Below, piece after piece: positions 1 to 8,364 of a stretch of DNA of 64,000 bases. The first letter of the stretch is position 1, and each line of letters begins with the position of its first letter. This DNA comes from Billgrantia sulfidoxydans (GTDB lineage Bacteria; Pseudomonadota; Gammaproteobacteria; Pseudomonadales; Halomonadaceae). Below the pieces are notes generated by a model. The model saw only the letters and a program-made list of their open reading frames with translations. It ran no database searches and was not told the DNA's origin. The DNA lies in contig NZ_CP053381.1 of the NCBI RefSeq assembly GCF_017868775.1, positions 248,001 to 312,000 of the forward strand. Direction: 5' to 3'. The position numbers were made by a program, and so were the translations under genes.

Positions 1-65
1 GCCTGCGCCTCCGCTAGGTAACCGCAGGAAGTCAGGCCGCAAGTGCTGTCACATTTATCCCGCGT

Positions 66-93
66 TCGAGGCATCTGCGTGCCTCGAGAGGAG
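66..93 (+). promoter_or_regulatory. 5' leader hairpin and RBS of the small heat-shock gene
   Basis: An 8-bp perfect stem (TCGAGGCA at 66-73 with TGCCTCGA at 80-87, 6-nt loop) is followed directly by the ribosome-binding sequence GAGGAG at 88-93, ten bases before the ATG. Hairpins in small heat-shock leaders can act as RNA thermometers, but here the RBS lies just outside the stem, so temperature control is only a possibility. No clear sigma-32 promoter was recognised in bases 1-65. Confidence 0.4.
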
Positions 94-101
94 CGACTGC
101 C

Positions 102-611
102 ATGGCCAAGCAAAAAGTCAGGGACATTACCCCAACCGCCGGTGATGCTGCTGCACCGTCGTCCGCGCGTTCTCAGGAAATGAGCCCGTTTCGTGACCTG
201 GACCGCATGTTCGATCGTTTTCTCGAGCGAGGATGGGGGCACCCGCTGCGCTGGGATCTGCCGGTTTTCGAGCGGCTGGCCACCGGGTCCCGCATCCCCA
301 AGGTCGACGTCATCAATCGGGATGCGGAGGTCGTGATACGTGCCGAACTTCCCGGTATGGCGCGTGAGGACCTGGATGTCTCGGTCACCGACAGCACCGT
401 GACGATCAAGGGGGAGAGTCACAAGGAGTCCAAGGAGGAGAGCGGCGAGTACTATCGCTGTGAAATCTCCCATGGCAGCGTAGAGCGTACGGTTGCCCTG
501 CCTTGCGAAGTCGACGCTGAAAAAGCCGAGGCCAAATTCAACAACGGCCTGCTGGAGCTGACGCTGCCGAAGGTCAAGGAGGTTCCTCGGCGCAAGCTCG
601 ATATCAAGTAG
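102..611 (+). CDS. Small heat-shock protein, Hsp20/alpha-crystallin family
   Basis: A 169-residue ATP-independent holdase chaperone expected to bind unfolding proteins in the cytoplasm. The N-terminal ~45 residues are variable and low in complexity. The alpha-crystallin domain runs from about residue 55 (PKVDVINRDAEVVIRAELPGM) to 160, with the typical GLLELTLPK strand near the end and a short basic tail RRKLDIK. The start is supported by GAGGAG about ten bases upstream. It is monocistronic and is followed by a strong hairpin shared with the convergent fnr-like gene. Length and domain order are normal for bacterial Hsp20 proteins. The family is certain; the specific client or paralogue group cannot be told. 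Confidence 0.93.
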   Translation: MAKQKVRDITPTAGDAAAPSSARSQEMSPFRDLDRMFDRFLERGWGHPLRWDLPVFERLATGSRIPKVDVINRDAEVVIRAELPGMAREDLDVSVTDSTVTIKGESHKESKEESGEYYRCEISHGSVERTVALPCEVDAEKAEAKFNNGLLELTLPKVKEVPRRKLDIK

Positions 612-621
612 ACGAGCACCG

Positions 622-656
622 GGCACGGGACCGGCCGTGCCGACCGGTCCCGTGCC
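622..656. terminator. Bidirectional hairpin between hsp20 and fnr
   Basis: Perfect 13-bp inverted repeat: GGCACGGGACCGG at 622-634 pairs with CCGGTCCCGTGCC at 644-656, with a 9-nt loop. It sits just beyond both convergent stop codons. There is no long T-run on either side, so it could be an intrinsic terminator of weak type or an mRNA-stabilising stem. Confidence 0.6.
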
Positions 657-664
657 GTAAACGA

Positions 665-1435
665 TCAGCAACGCCTGGCATGGCGGGAGGGAAGGCCGGC
701 TTCCTCCGTCAGGCCATGCAGCGCGTGGAGGTCGAGCAGCTCGACCTCCTTGCCGGTGACTTTGAGCAGACCCTGGTCGACGAAGCGCCGGAACGTGCGG
801 CTCGTGGTCTCCGGAGCGAGCCCGAGGTAGTTGCCCAGGTCGAGACGGGACATGGGCAGGCGAAACCGAGTCCGCGACAGACCGCGTCGACCGAAGCGCT
901 GACTCAGGTTGATCAGCATGATGGCCAGGCGCTGCTCGGCCGTTCGTCGCGACACCACCTGCAACAGCTTGTGCTCGTCGAAGATCTCCTTGCTCATGAC
1001 CCGTAGCAGTTGATGCTGCAATCCGGGAAGCTTGCGCGACAGGATCTCCAATTGGGAGAAGGGGATCCGACAAACGCTGGTGGTTTCCAGAGCCTCGATG
1101 GCGGTGGGATGACTCCCGCTGCCGATGGCATCCAGCGCGACCAGCTCGCCAGGCAGGTGGAAAGCGATGACCTGACTCTCTCCATCGTGACCCAGCAGGC
1201 TGCTCTTGAGGCAGCCGCTTAGCACGGCATAGATGGCGCTGAAGGGCTGGCCCGGACGGCACAGCTTCTCTCCCTTCCTCAGGGGGCGGCTGCGCTCGAC
1301 GATGCGATCCAACTCGTCGGTGTCCTTGCGATCCAGGGCGACCGGCAAGCAGAGTTCGCGCAGGCTACAGGCGCTGCACGCCTTGCGAATCTCGTGAAGT
1401 CGAATCAGTTGGCTACCGCTGCCGCTTTCCCCCAT
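665..1435 (-). CDS. fnr: FNR/Anr-type oxygen-sensing transcription regulator
   Basis: A 256-residue Crp/Fnr-family regulator. Cysteines fall at residues 20, 23, 29 and 122, exactly the spacing that ligates the oxygen-labile [4Fe-4S] cluster of E. coli FNR. The cyclic-nucleotide-type beta-roll covers about residues 40-150, the dimer helix 150-185, and the HTH ends with PETTSRTFRR, carrying the E-x-x-S-R recognition pattern used for TTGAT-N4-ATCAA sites. It should activate anaerobic genes such as the adjacent nitrate respiration locus, where a partial FNR box is seen at 5383-5396. It is transcribed alone, in the same direction as narK-narL-narX but downstream of the narK terminator. In Pseudomonas/Halomonas the orthologue is called anr. 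Confidence 0.93.
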   Translation of the reverse strand: MGESGSGSQLIRLHEIRKACSACSLRELCLPVALDRKDTDELDRIVERSRPLRKGEKLCRPGQPFSAIYAVLSGCLKSSLLGHDGESQVIAFHLPGELVALDAIGSGSHPTAIEALETTSVCRIPFSQLEILSRKLPGLQHQLLRVMSKEIFDEHKLLQVVSRRTAEQRLAIMLINLSQRFGRRGLSRTRFRLPMSRLDLGNYLGLAPETTSRTFRRFVDQGLLKVTGKEVELLDLHALHGLTEEAGLPSRHARRC

Positions 1436-1559
1436 GGCAACACCTCAACCTGTACGCCACTTTTCACTAAGGGTAATCAAGTTATAGGACGAGGAAAGGT
1501 TGAGAGAGGCATATCCTCTCTTTTTCTTATCTTTTCCATACCCGCCACTCCGCAAGTAC

Positions 1560-1585
1560 AAAAAAGCGGCGACCGAAGTCGCCGC
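1560..1585 (-). terminator. Rho-independent terminator after narK-type gene
   Basis: On the minus strand GCGGCGAC-TTCG-GTCGCCGC is followed by six T residues: an 8-bp GC-rich stem capped by a stable TTCG tetraloop, 23 bases after the stop codon of the upstream transporter gene. It separates that unit from the fnr gene. Confidence 0.9.
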
Positions 1586-1607
1586 CCTCTGAAGAAACCC
1601 AACCGGC

Positions 1608-3116
1608 TCAGCCCTGTTGCGGCTTGGCCCGAGCCGCGGCCAGCTCCTGCTCTTCGATCATGCGGTCGACGGAGGAGACGTAGTACTCCTCGTCGAACGC
1701 CCCTTCCGGCTCCTTCAGCCACACCAGGCAGATCAGCCAGCTGAGGAAGGCGCCGGTGGCGATGATGAAGAAGAACTGGGTCGGGGTAACGAAGGTGAAG
1801 ATGGTCAGGTAGACCACCGCCCCCACGTTGCCGTAGGCGCCGGCCATGCCCGAGATCTGGCCGGTGATGCGGCGCTTGATCGAGGGAATGATGCCGAAGG
1901 TGGCGCCCTCCGCCCCCTGCACGAAGAAGGAGGTGAAGATGGTGATGGCGATGGCGATGACCAGCGGCCACTTGGCGTTGAGCAGGCCCATCAGCACGAA
2001 GCCGATGCCGATGCCGAACATGTAGCTGAGCATCACGAAGCGGCGGTTGCCCAGGCGGTCGGAGACCAGGCCGCCCATGGGGCGCGCCACCAGGTTGACG
2101 AAGGCGAAGGAGGAGGCGATCAGGCCGGCGGCGGCGGCGGTCAGGCCCCAGGTCTGCTCGAAGAACATCGGCAGCATCGAGACCACGGCCAGCTCGGCAC
2201 CGAAGTTGGCGAAGTAGGTGCTGTTGAGCGCGGCCACGCTGTTGAACGAGTACTTGTCGTCCTCCGGCACGCCCTTCTTGAGGATCGGCACGTTGACGCG
2301 CAGGATCTGCACCACCTGATAGAGCACCACGGCGGCGATGACCAGGTAGGCGATGGTGGCGCCGGTGGTGGAGAGGTAGCCCAGGTTCTGGATGCGCCAC
2401 ACCAGGATGCCCAGCACGCCGACCAGCGGGATGGTCCACAGGATCAGCTTGATCATGTCGGCCCAGCTGCTGACCTCCATGGCCATCGCCTTGCGCGCCT
2501 TGCGGTGTGCCTTGGCGTCGGGGCCGTCGGTGATGGCGAACCAGTAGAAGACGCCGTAGGCGGCCATGACGATGGCGCTCTGGGCGATGGCCCAGCGCCA
2601 GCCCTCGGGGCCGCCGTACCAGGTGAGGGCGATGGTCGGCAGGGTCATGGCGGCGGCGGCGGAGCCGAAGTTGCCCCAGCCGGCGTAGAAGCCCTCGGCG
2701 AAGCCGATGTGCTTGGGCTTGAACCAAAGTGCGGTCATGTGGATACCCACCACGAAGCTCGCCCCCACGGAGCTCAGCACCAGGCGGGCGACGAGCAGCT
2801 GGGTCATGGAGTTGCCGAAGGCGAACACCAGGGCGGGAATCGACATCAGCACCATGAGCACCGAGAACACCCGGCGCGGTCCGAAGCGGTCGAGCGCCAT
2901 GCCGACGATGATGCGCGCGGGTATGGTCAGCGCCACGTTGCAGATGGCGAACAGCTTGATGTCATCGGGGGTCAGCCAGTCGACGCTCTTGAGCATGCTC
3001 GAGGCGAGCGGCGCCATGTTGAACCAGACGTAGAAGGTGATGAAGAACGCGATCCAGGTCAGGTGCAGCGCCCGTATCTCGGGGGTGCGAAACTTGAATA
3101 GGTCGGCGACTTTCAT
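1608..3116 (-). CDS. narK: Nitrate/nitrite transporter, MFS NNP family (type I-like)
   Basis: A 502-residue inner-membrane major-facilitator protein with about 12 hydrophobic helices. It belongs to the nitrate/nitrite porter group, seen in the N-terminal LHLTWIAFFITFYVWFN helix, the glycine-rich GFYAGWGNFGSAAAA signature in helix 5 and the matching GMAGAYGNVGAVVY signature in helix 11. These two nitrate-signature segments and the compact length suggest the type I (proton symporter) branch, whereas the neighbour at 3702 is of E. coli NarK type. It is the last gene of the minus-strand transporter group and has its own terminator. The nitrate uptake role is well supported; the transport mode is inferred from similarity only. 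Confidence 0.88.
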   Translation of the reverse strand: MKVADLFKFRTPEIRALHLTWIAFFITFYVWFNMAPLASSMLKSVDWLTPDDIKLFAICNVALTIPARIIVGMALDRFGPRRVFSVLMVLMSIPALVFAFGNSMTQLLVARLVLSSVGASFVVGIHMTALWFKPKHIGFAEGFYAGWGNFGSAAAAMTLPTIALTWYGGPEGWRWAIAQSAIVMAAYGVFYWFAITDGPDAKAHRKARKAMAMEVSSWADMIKLILWTIPLVGVLGILVWRIQNLGYLSTTGATIAYLVIAAVVLYQVVQILRVNVPILKKGVPEDDKYSFNSVAALNSTYFANFGAELAVVSMLPMFFEQTWGLTAAAAGLIASSFAFVNLVARPMGGLVSDRLGNRRFVMLSYMFGIGIGFVLMGLLNAKWPLVIAIAITIFTSFFVQGAEGATFGIIPSIKRRITGQISGMAGAYGNVGAVVYLTIFTFVTPTQFFFIIATGAFLSWLICLVWLKEPEGAFDEEYYVSSVDRMIEEQELAAARAKPQQG

Positions 3117-3171
3117 GGTCGTATCATCCTGAGGTGAGAACTCGGTTAGCCACGCGTAACGGGATCGCCGC

Positions 3172-3630
3172 TCACGGGCTGGGCAGGATCAGCAGCGGGC
3201 ATTCGACGCGTCGGGCGAGGAAGGAGCTGACCTTGCCGAAGGTCATGTAGTCGAGTTCGTCGACGAAGTAGCTCAGCGACTGGGCGATGATGCCGCCGTC
3301 GGGCTTGCTGCTGTGGCGGGCGATGACCAGGACGTCCGGCTGGTGCTTCTGGGTGGCCTGCAGCAGCATCTTGCGGGCGTCGCCCTCGGCCAGCACCCAA
3401 TCGACCTCGAAGCCCTCCTGATGAGCGAACTCCGCGCCCTCCTTGAGGGCCGCCTTCATCTCCTCGTACTCCTGCTGGAACAGCGTCTCGTTGGCGTCGG
3501 TGGCGTCGCCGGGGTTCTCGGCCACGCCGACCAGGATCAACGTGGGAGCGTTGCAGCGAAACAGGCTGACGGTCTGGGCCAGGGCCAGCTTGGCGTTGCG
3601 CGAGCCGTCGTAAGCGATCATGACTTTCAT
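3172..3630 (-). CDS. Universal stress protein UspA family
   Basis: A 152-residue single-domain Usp protein beginning MKVMIAYDGSRNAKLAL and ending with a VECPLLILP strand, as in UspA-fold nucleotide-binding proteins. The usual G-x-R/H-G phosphate-binding stretch is altered to RHSSKPDGG, so ATP binding is uncertain. It lies between two nitrate transporter genes on the same strand, 55 bp from the next one and 71 bp after the previous one, and is probably co-expressed with them under anaerobic conditions. Usp genes are often part of Anr/FNR regulons; that role here is inferred from position. The start is preceded by GGGAGGGAAAACC. Confidence 0.85.
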   Translation of the reverse strand: MKVMIAYDGSRNAKLALAQTVSLFRCNAPTLILVGVAENPGDATDANETLFQQEYEEMKAALKEGAEFAHQEGFEVDWVLAEGDARKMLLQATQKHQPDVLVIARHSSKPDGGIIAQSLSYFVDELDYMTFGKVSSFLARRVECPLLILPSP

Positions 3631-3660
3631 GGTTTTCCCTCCCTAGAGGGGCAGGCTGGG

Positions 3661-3693
3661 GCCGTGCCGCCGGCAGGCTGCCGGAGGCACGGC
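3661..3693 (-). terminator. Intercistronic hairpin between narK and usp
   Basis: Near-perfect inverted repeat with 16-base arms (one mismatch): GCCGTGCCGCCGGCAG at 3661-3676 and CTGCCGGAGGCACGGC at 3678-3693. There is no T-run. It probably protects or processes the mRNA between the upstream transporter and the usp gene, or partly terminates. Confidence 0.5.
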
Positions 3694-3701
3694 TGACGGC
3701 A

Positions 3702-5333
3702 TCACGGGTTCTTGATCTCGGCGCCGGGGCGCAGGTAGAACCACCAGTTGATCACCAGGCACACCGCGTAGAAGATCGCGAAGCCGTACATGGCGAGCTC
3801 GGGGGTGCCGGCGCGGATCTGACCGCCCATCACCACCGGGGCGATGAAGGCGCCGTAGGCGGCCACGGCGGAGGTCCAGCCCAGTACCGGGCCCTTCTGC
3901 TGGGCATCGAAGATCACGCCGATGGTGCGGAAGGTGGAGCCGTTGCCGATGCCGCTGGCGGCGAACAGAATCACGAACAGCAGCATGAACACGGCGAAGT
4001 AGCTGTTGGGGTCGGTGGAGTTGTAGGCCAGCATCATCACGTAGCCGGTCACCGCCGAGGCCACCACCATGATCACAGAGATCACCTGGGTGACGATGGA
4101 GCCGCCCACCTTGTCGGAGATCCAGCCGCCGATAGGGCGGATCAGGGCGCCGACGAAGGGGCCGATCCAGGCCCAGGTCAAGGCGCTGGGGCCGGCGGGG
4201 TTGGCCACGCGGGTGACGCTGCCGTCGGCGGCCACTTCCATCATGTTGCCGAAGATGACGTTGATCGAGAGCGGCAGGGCCGCGGAGAAGCCGATGAACG
4301 AGCCGAAGGTGAGGATGTAGAGCACCGTCATCGACCAGGTGTGCTTGTTCGAGAAGATCGCGAACTGCTTTTGGATGTTGGGCTTGATCTCGCCGGGGAT
4401 CAGGCGCATCAGGCCCAGGGTCAGCAGGATGGTGACCGGCAGCGCGACCCACATGCCCAGCCAGGTGAGCGTGACGATACCCACGATGGTGGCGACGACA
4501 CCTACGCCATAGAGCCCCAGGATCTTGCCGAAGGCCTGCATCGGTGTGCCCGGATGGGGCGTGATGGTGCGCAGGTTGTTCATGCCGAACCAGCCGAGGA
4601 AGGCCAGCGGCACCAGGAACACCAGCCAGATGAAGCCGGCATTCTGGATCCAGGTCGGTGTGCCGGCCTCGATGCGGCCGATCAGCGTGCCGCTGGAGCT
4701 CGTGAGCTCCATGGCGCCGCCGGCGATGGCGCCGAACAGGCCCACGGTCATCACCAGCGGGATCAGGATCTGCATGGTGGTGACGCCGAAGTTGCCGAGC
4801 CCGGCGTTCATGCCCAGCGCATAGCCCTGCTGCTTCTTGGGGAAGAAGGTCGAGATGTTGCTCATCGAGGCGGCGAAGTTGCCGCCGCCGATGCCCGAGA
4901 GCAGCGCCAGCGCCTGGAAGACCCAGAACGGCGTGTCGGGATTCATCAGCGCGATCCCGGTGCCGAAGGCCGGGATCATCAGCAGCGCGGTGGTCAGGAA
5001 CACCGTGTTGCGCCCGCCGGCGATGCGGATCATGAACGAGGCGGGAATGCGCAGCGTGGCACCGGCGAGGCCGGCGATGGCGGTCAGCATGAAGAGCTGG
5101 TCGACGGCGAAGGGAAAGCCCAGGTTCTGCATCTGGGTGGTGATCATGCCCCACATCATCCACACCGCGAAACCCATCAGCAGGCTGGGGATGGAGATCC
5201 ACAGGTTGCGCGAGGCGATGCGCTTGCCCGTCTGTTGCCAGAACTGCTCGTCCTCGACGTCCCAATGCTCGATGTCGGCATTCTTTGGTCTGCCGGCGCC
5301 GAGTTTGCCGATATCGGCACTCGTTTTAGCCAT
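3702..5333 (-). CDS. narK: Nitrate/nitrite antiporter, E. coli NarK type
   Basis: A 543-residue MFS transporter, 12 or more membrane helices. The N-terminus (DEQFWQQTGKRIASRNLWIS) and the helix-5 signature GMNAGLGNFGVTTMQ match E. coli NarK/NarU, the nitrate/nitrite exchanger class. It is longer than E. coli NarK (463 residues), with an extra segment at about residues 165-310 containing additional hydrophobic helices. The start chosen is ATG at 5333, preceded by AAGGGG at a good distance; an in-frame ATG 63 bases upstream lacks an RBS and would overlap the FNR-like box. Expression is likely driven by FNR and NarL sites listed separately. It would import nitrate and export nitrite made by NarGHI. 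Confidence 0.9.
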   Translation of the reverse strand: MAKTSADIGKLGAGRPKNADIEHWDVEDEQFWQQTGKRIASRNLWISIPSLLMGFAVWMMWGMITTQMQNLGFPFAVDQLFMLTAIAGLAGATLRIPASFMIRIAGGRNTVFLTTALLMIPAFGTGIALMNPDTPFWVFQALALLSGIGGGNFAASMSNISTFFPKKQQGYALGMNAGLGNFGVTTMQILIPLVMTVGLFGAIAGGAMELTSSSGTLIGRIEAGTPTWIQNAGFIWLVFLVPLAFLGWFGMNNLRTITPHPGTPMQAFGKILGLYGVGVVATIVGIVTLTWLGMWVALPVTILLTLGLMRLIPGEIKPNIQKQFAIFSNKHTWSMTVLYILTFGSFIGFSAALPLSINVIFGNMMEVAADGSVTRVANPAGPSALTWAWIGPFVGALIRPIGGWISDKVGGSIVTQVISVIMVVASAVTGYVMMLAYNSTDPNSYFAVFMLLFVILFAASGIGNGSTFRTIGVIFDAQQKGPVLGWTSAVAAYGAFIAPVVMGGQIRAGTPELAMYGFAIFYAVCLVINWWFYLRPGAEIKNP

Positions 5334-5382
5334 GACGTTTTCCCCTTGGTGGTTTCGCTGACCCCGCCTTGCGACTTCCGCC

Positions 5383-5396
5383 CTGACCGGGATCAA
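5383..5396 (-). promoter_or_regulatory. FNR/Anr box upstream of narK
   Basis: TTGATCCCGGTCAG on the minus strand matches the TTGAT-N4-ATCAA consensus at 8 of 10 specified positions. Its centre is 56 bases before the narK ATG, so if it sits at -41.5 the transcript would begin about 15 bases before the start codon. The presence of an FNR-like gene at 665-1435 supports it. Confidence 0.55.
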
Positions 5397-5474
5397 TTCA
5401 GGTTCGGTTGAGGCAAAGATACGTCGCGCAACGAAGGGGCGAAACGGGCCGAAATTGCCCGAAAATCAGCGAAA

Positions 5475-5507
5475 TACCACTTGAGGGGTAGCAGAGGTAT
5501 TGAGGTA
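5475..5507 (-). promoter_or_regulatory. NarL-type heptamer cluster (7-2-7 site)
   Basis: TACCACTTGAGGGGTA at 5475-5490 is a 7-2-7 inverted arrangement of NarL heptamers (consensus TACYYMT); the AGGGGTA arm is a perfect match on the minus strand and the TACCACT arm matches 6 of 7. Two further heptamers in direct array follow: AGAGGTA at 5493-5499 (perfect) and TGAGGTA at 5501-5507 (6 of 7). They lie 93 bases upstream of the FNR-like box, a layout reminiscent of the E. coli narK promoter, and between narK and the narL gene. Confidence 0.65.
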
Positions 5508-5621
5508 ACCTGTTGTTTTTCAGTGCAGAGGTACAAGCGAGGAGCAAGAAAAAGGCGCCTTGCCGACGCCTGGAAGTCTTTGGAGGTATCCACACAGAAC
5601 CTCCTTTCAAAGGGCGCTGGT

Positions 5622-6287
5622 CTACCGGTCGATGCCCTCCTGCACGGCCCACACCGCCGCCTCGACCCGCGAGCGCAGGTTGAGCTTCTTGAGCAGGTGC
5701 TTGACGTGCACCTTGACCGTGCCTTCGGTGATGTCGAGCTTGCGCGCGATCAGCTTGTTGGACAGCCCTGCGGCCAGTTCGCGCAGGATCTCGCGCTCGC
5801 GCTGGGTCAGGCTGTGGATGTCGGGTGTGGCCGGTGCCGAGCGCTGGTTGCGCAGCGCCTCGGCGAGCAGCGCGGTGAGGCTCTCGCTCACCACCATGCG
5901 CCCCAGTGCCGCCTGGCGCAGCTGGCGCACCATCTCCTCGGGCTCCATGTCCTTGAGCAGGTAGCCGTCGGCACCGCCACGCAGCGCCGCCACCAGGTCC
6001 TCCTCGTGGTCGGAGACGGTGAACATCACGATGCGCCCGGCGTAGCCCGACTCGCGTAGCGCCCTGAGGGTCTGGATGCCGTCCATGCCCGGCATGTTGA
6101 GGTCGAGCAGGATCATGTCCGGGTCGAGCTCTTCGGCCAGGCGCACGCCCTGTGCCGGCTCGCCGGTGTCGCCGACGAGCCGGAGGTCGTCCTCCAGCTC
6201 GAGCAGTTGGGCCACGCCGCGGCGCAGCAGCGGGTGGTCATCGATGATCAGGATACTGGCGGGGGTCTCGCTGACTGACTGGCCCAT
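5622..6287 (-). CDS. narL: Nitrate/nitrite response regulator NarL
   Basis: A 221-residue NarL/FixJ response regulator. The receiver domain (residues ~10-125) has the acidic pair in IIDDHPLL, the phosphoacceptor aspartate in [14 protein letters not shown] and the conserved lysine in [11 protein letters not shown]. The C-terminal LuxR-type HTH is [20 protein letters not shown]...[14 protein letters not shown]. It lies 6 bases after narX and is surely its partner. Phosphorylated NarL binds TACYYMT heptamers, several of which occur just upstream of the neighbouring narK (5475-5507). The divergent transporter/narGHJI promoter at 8253-8364 also holds an AGAGGTA heptamer. Confidence 0.94.
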   Translation of the reverse strand: MGQSVSETPASILIIDDHPLLRRGVAQLLELEDDLRLVGDTGEPAQGVRLAEELDPDMILLDLNMPGMDGIQTLRALRESGYAGRIVMFTVSDHEEDLVAALRGGADGYLLKDMEPEEMVRQLRQAALGRMVVSESLTALLAEALRNQRSAPATPDIHSLTQREREILRELAAGLSNKLIARKLDITEGTVKVHVKHLLKKLNLRSRVEAAVWAVQEGIDR

Positions 6288-6293
6288 GATGTC

Positions 6294-8252
6294 TCAGTTT
6301 CCTTGGTCGTGAAGAAGGGAATCGGTCGCCGGCTGGCGAGTGATCAGGCGAGCCGTCTGCGGGGTGAAGGTCACCTCGATGCAGGTGCCGCCCGTGGCGC
6401 GGTTGGAGAGCTTCAGCTCACCGCCCAGGGTGTGGGCACGGTCGCGCATGATCACCAGCCCGTAGTGCATCGGTGGCGAGTCGCTGTCGGCCAGGCCGAT
6501 GCCGTCGTCCTCGATGCGCAGGGTAATCCGGGCGTGATGGAAATTCACCGTCACCGCGGCCCAGTGGGCCTGGGCATGCTTGTGCGTGTTGCTCAGCGCC
6601 TCGCGGGCGATCTGCAGTACGTGGATCTCCTCGTTGGGGTTGAGCAGGTGGGGCGGCACGTCGTAGTGCATCTCCACCGGCGCGCCCATGCGCTCGGCGA
6701 ACTCCTCGGTGGTCTGCAGCAGCGCCGTCTGCAGGCCCGGCCCCTCCAGCTTGAGGCGGAAGGTGGTGAGCAGCTCGCGCAGCTGGCGATAGGCGCTGTT
6801 GAGCCCGGTGCGCAGCTCGTCGAACACCGCCGCCTGGGCCTCGCGCGGCGCGTCCTTGGCCTGCATGCGCTCCAGCCGCGCCACCTGCATCTTGAGGTAG
6901 GAGAGCGACTGGGCCAGCGAATCGTGCAGCTCGCGGGCGATGATGGTGCGCTCGTTCATCAGCGAGACCTGCTGCTCCTCCTCGATGCGCCGTTGCAGGT
7001 AGACCGCGGTGGCCAGCTGGTCGGCCAGGGCGTTGAGCAGGCGCCGCACGCTGTCGGAGAGCGGCTGCTCCTTGGGGTACCAGATCTCCAGGGTGCCGAG
7101 CATCTCGTCGCCCACGCTCACCGGCAGCAGCACGCAGTCGCCCTCCTCGGTATCGGAGAGGCGCATCGGGCGGGGGGCGATCAGGCAGGCGTGGCAGTCG
7201 TGGTCGCGGCAGTAGCCGGGGCGTCGCGCGGCGTGGGTGGCAAGAATCGGCACCGGGCGGTCGTCGTGGGGGTCGTTGAGCAGCAGCCGGATGGGCCCGA
7301 TCTCGAGCAGTGTCTCGACCTGGCGCAGCATCGGCGCGGCGCTGGCGCATAGATCGTTGCCGCCGCCGTAGAGCCAGCGGCTGCCGTCGTGCAGCACCTG
7401 CATCACCTGGCTGCTGCGCTCCAGCTCGCGGGTCTTGCGCTTGACCCGCTCCTCGAGGTCGGCGTAGCTGGTGCCGAGCTCCTCGGCCATGGTGTCGAAG
7501 GTGCGGCCGAGCAGGGCCAGTTCGTCGGCGCCCTTGAGCCGGGTGCGCACGGAGAAGTTGTGGCGTGCCGCCTCACCGGCCAGCACCATCAGCTGGCGCA
7601 GCGGCGCCACCAGGTTGTGGCGGATGTCGTAGAGCGCAATGGCCACGACCACCGCGGTGAGCCCCAGGAACAGGATCTGCAGGGCGCTGAGCAGGCGGAT
7701 CTTGGCCTCGGTGTTCTGCTCGAGCTGGGAGACCATCTGGTCGATCTCGCTCACCAGGCCGTCGAGGGTACGATTGAGCGACTCGATGTTCACCGAGCGG
7801 CTGTCGACGGCCTCGTTGACCTCCGGCGCCAGCTCGTTGTGCCAGCGCGACAGCACCAGGCGGTACTGGCGCCTGAGCTCGTGAGCCTCGGAGACGGGAA
7901 TGGCGCCGGTCAGCTCGTCGCTCTCCAGGCGCTCCTCGAAGCGGCGCTTGAGCACGTGCACCGCCGCCTGGTGCTCCATCGAGGGAAGGCGCTCGTAGCG
8001 CTGCAGGGCGGCGACGATCTGGTAGGTGTTCATGCGCAGCGAGCCGGCGACGTTGATCGCCGCGGCGTCGCCGCGGCTGCCGCCGGCCACCGCCATGGTC
8101 ACCACGATGCTGATCAGGGCCATGGTGCTGATCGCCAGCAGCGAGGCGACGATGCGGGCCACGAGGGAGCGTTGCAGCAGTTTCAAGGCGGGGCGAACTC
8201 CGAAAAGATGACGGGGCCTGAGGACACTATACCCCAAGGGACGGTGGCGCAT
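6294..8252 (-). CDS. narX: Nitrate/nitrite sensor histidine kinase NarX
   Basis: A 652-residue membrane sensor kinase. After the first helix (about residues 29-52) comes the P-box-like segment DAAAINVAGSLRMNTYQ, which binds nitrate in NarX/NarQ; a second helix near 190-210 leads to a HAMP domain, then a GAF-like central module with a cysteine cluster (CRDHDCHAC), a feature also of E. coli NarX. The HisKA_3 phosphoacceptor is in IARELHDSLAQSLS and the ATPase domain has DDGIGL. It phosphorylates NarL, encoded 6 bases downstream. The ATG at 8252 has a poor RBS; a TTG start at 8186 preceded by GGAG is an alternative that keeps the first helix. Confidence 0.93.
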   Translation of the reverse strand: MRHRPLGYSVLRPRHLFGVRPALKLLQRSLVARIVASLLAISTMALISIVVTMAVAGGSRGDAAAINVAGSLRMNTYQIVAALQRYERLPSMEHQAAVHVLKRRFEERLESDELTGAIPVSEAHELRRQYRLVLSRWHNELAPEVNEAVDSRSVNIESLNRTLDGLVSEIDQMVSQLEQNTEAKIRLLSALQILFLGLTAVVVAIALYDIRHNLVAPLRQLMVLAGEAARHNFSVRTRLKGADELALLGRTFDTMAEELGTSYADLEERVKRKTRELERSSQVMQVLHDGSRWLYGGGNDLCASAAPMLRQVETLLEIGPIRLLLNDPHDDRPVPILATHAARRPGYCRDHDCHACLIAPRPMRLSDTEEGDCVLLPVSVGDEMLGTLEIWYPKEQPLSDSVRRLLNALADQLATAVYLQRRIEEEQQVSLMNERTIIARELHDSLAQSLSYLKMQVARLERMQAKDAPREAQAAVFDELRTGLNSAYRQLRELLTTFRLKLEGPGLQTALLQTTEEFAERMGAPVEMHYDVPPHLLNPNEEIHVLQIAREALSNTHKHAQAHWAAVTVNFHHARITLRIEDDGIGLADSDSPPMHYGLVIMRDRAHTLGGELKLSNRATGGTCIEVTFTPQTARLITRQPATDSLLHDQGN

Positions 8253-8364
8253 CCTACCGGGTGTGCCGGGTGGCTGCTACCAAAGAGGTACCTCGTATGC
8301 CCTTTTGACCCCGACCCATGGGGGAACGAGAATCTCTTCGACCACGCCACGAGACCCACCGTTC
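8253..8364. promoter_or_regulatory. Divergent narXL / transporter-narGHJI promoter region
   Basis: A 112-bp intergenic space between two divergent units. It contains the NarL-like heptamer AGAGGTA (perfect reverse TACCTCT) next to TACCAAA, and TACCTCG overlapping it, near 8278-8297. No convincing FNR box or sigma-70 hexamers could be assigned by eye. Confidence 0.4.
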
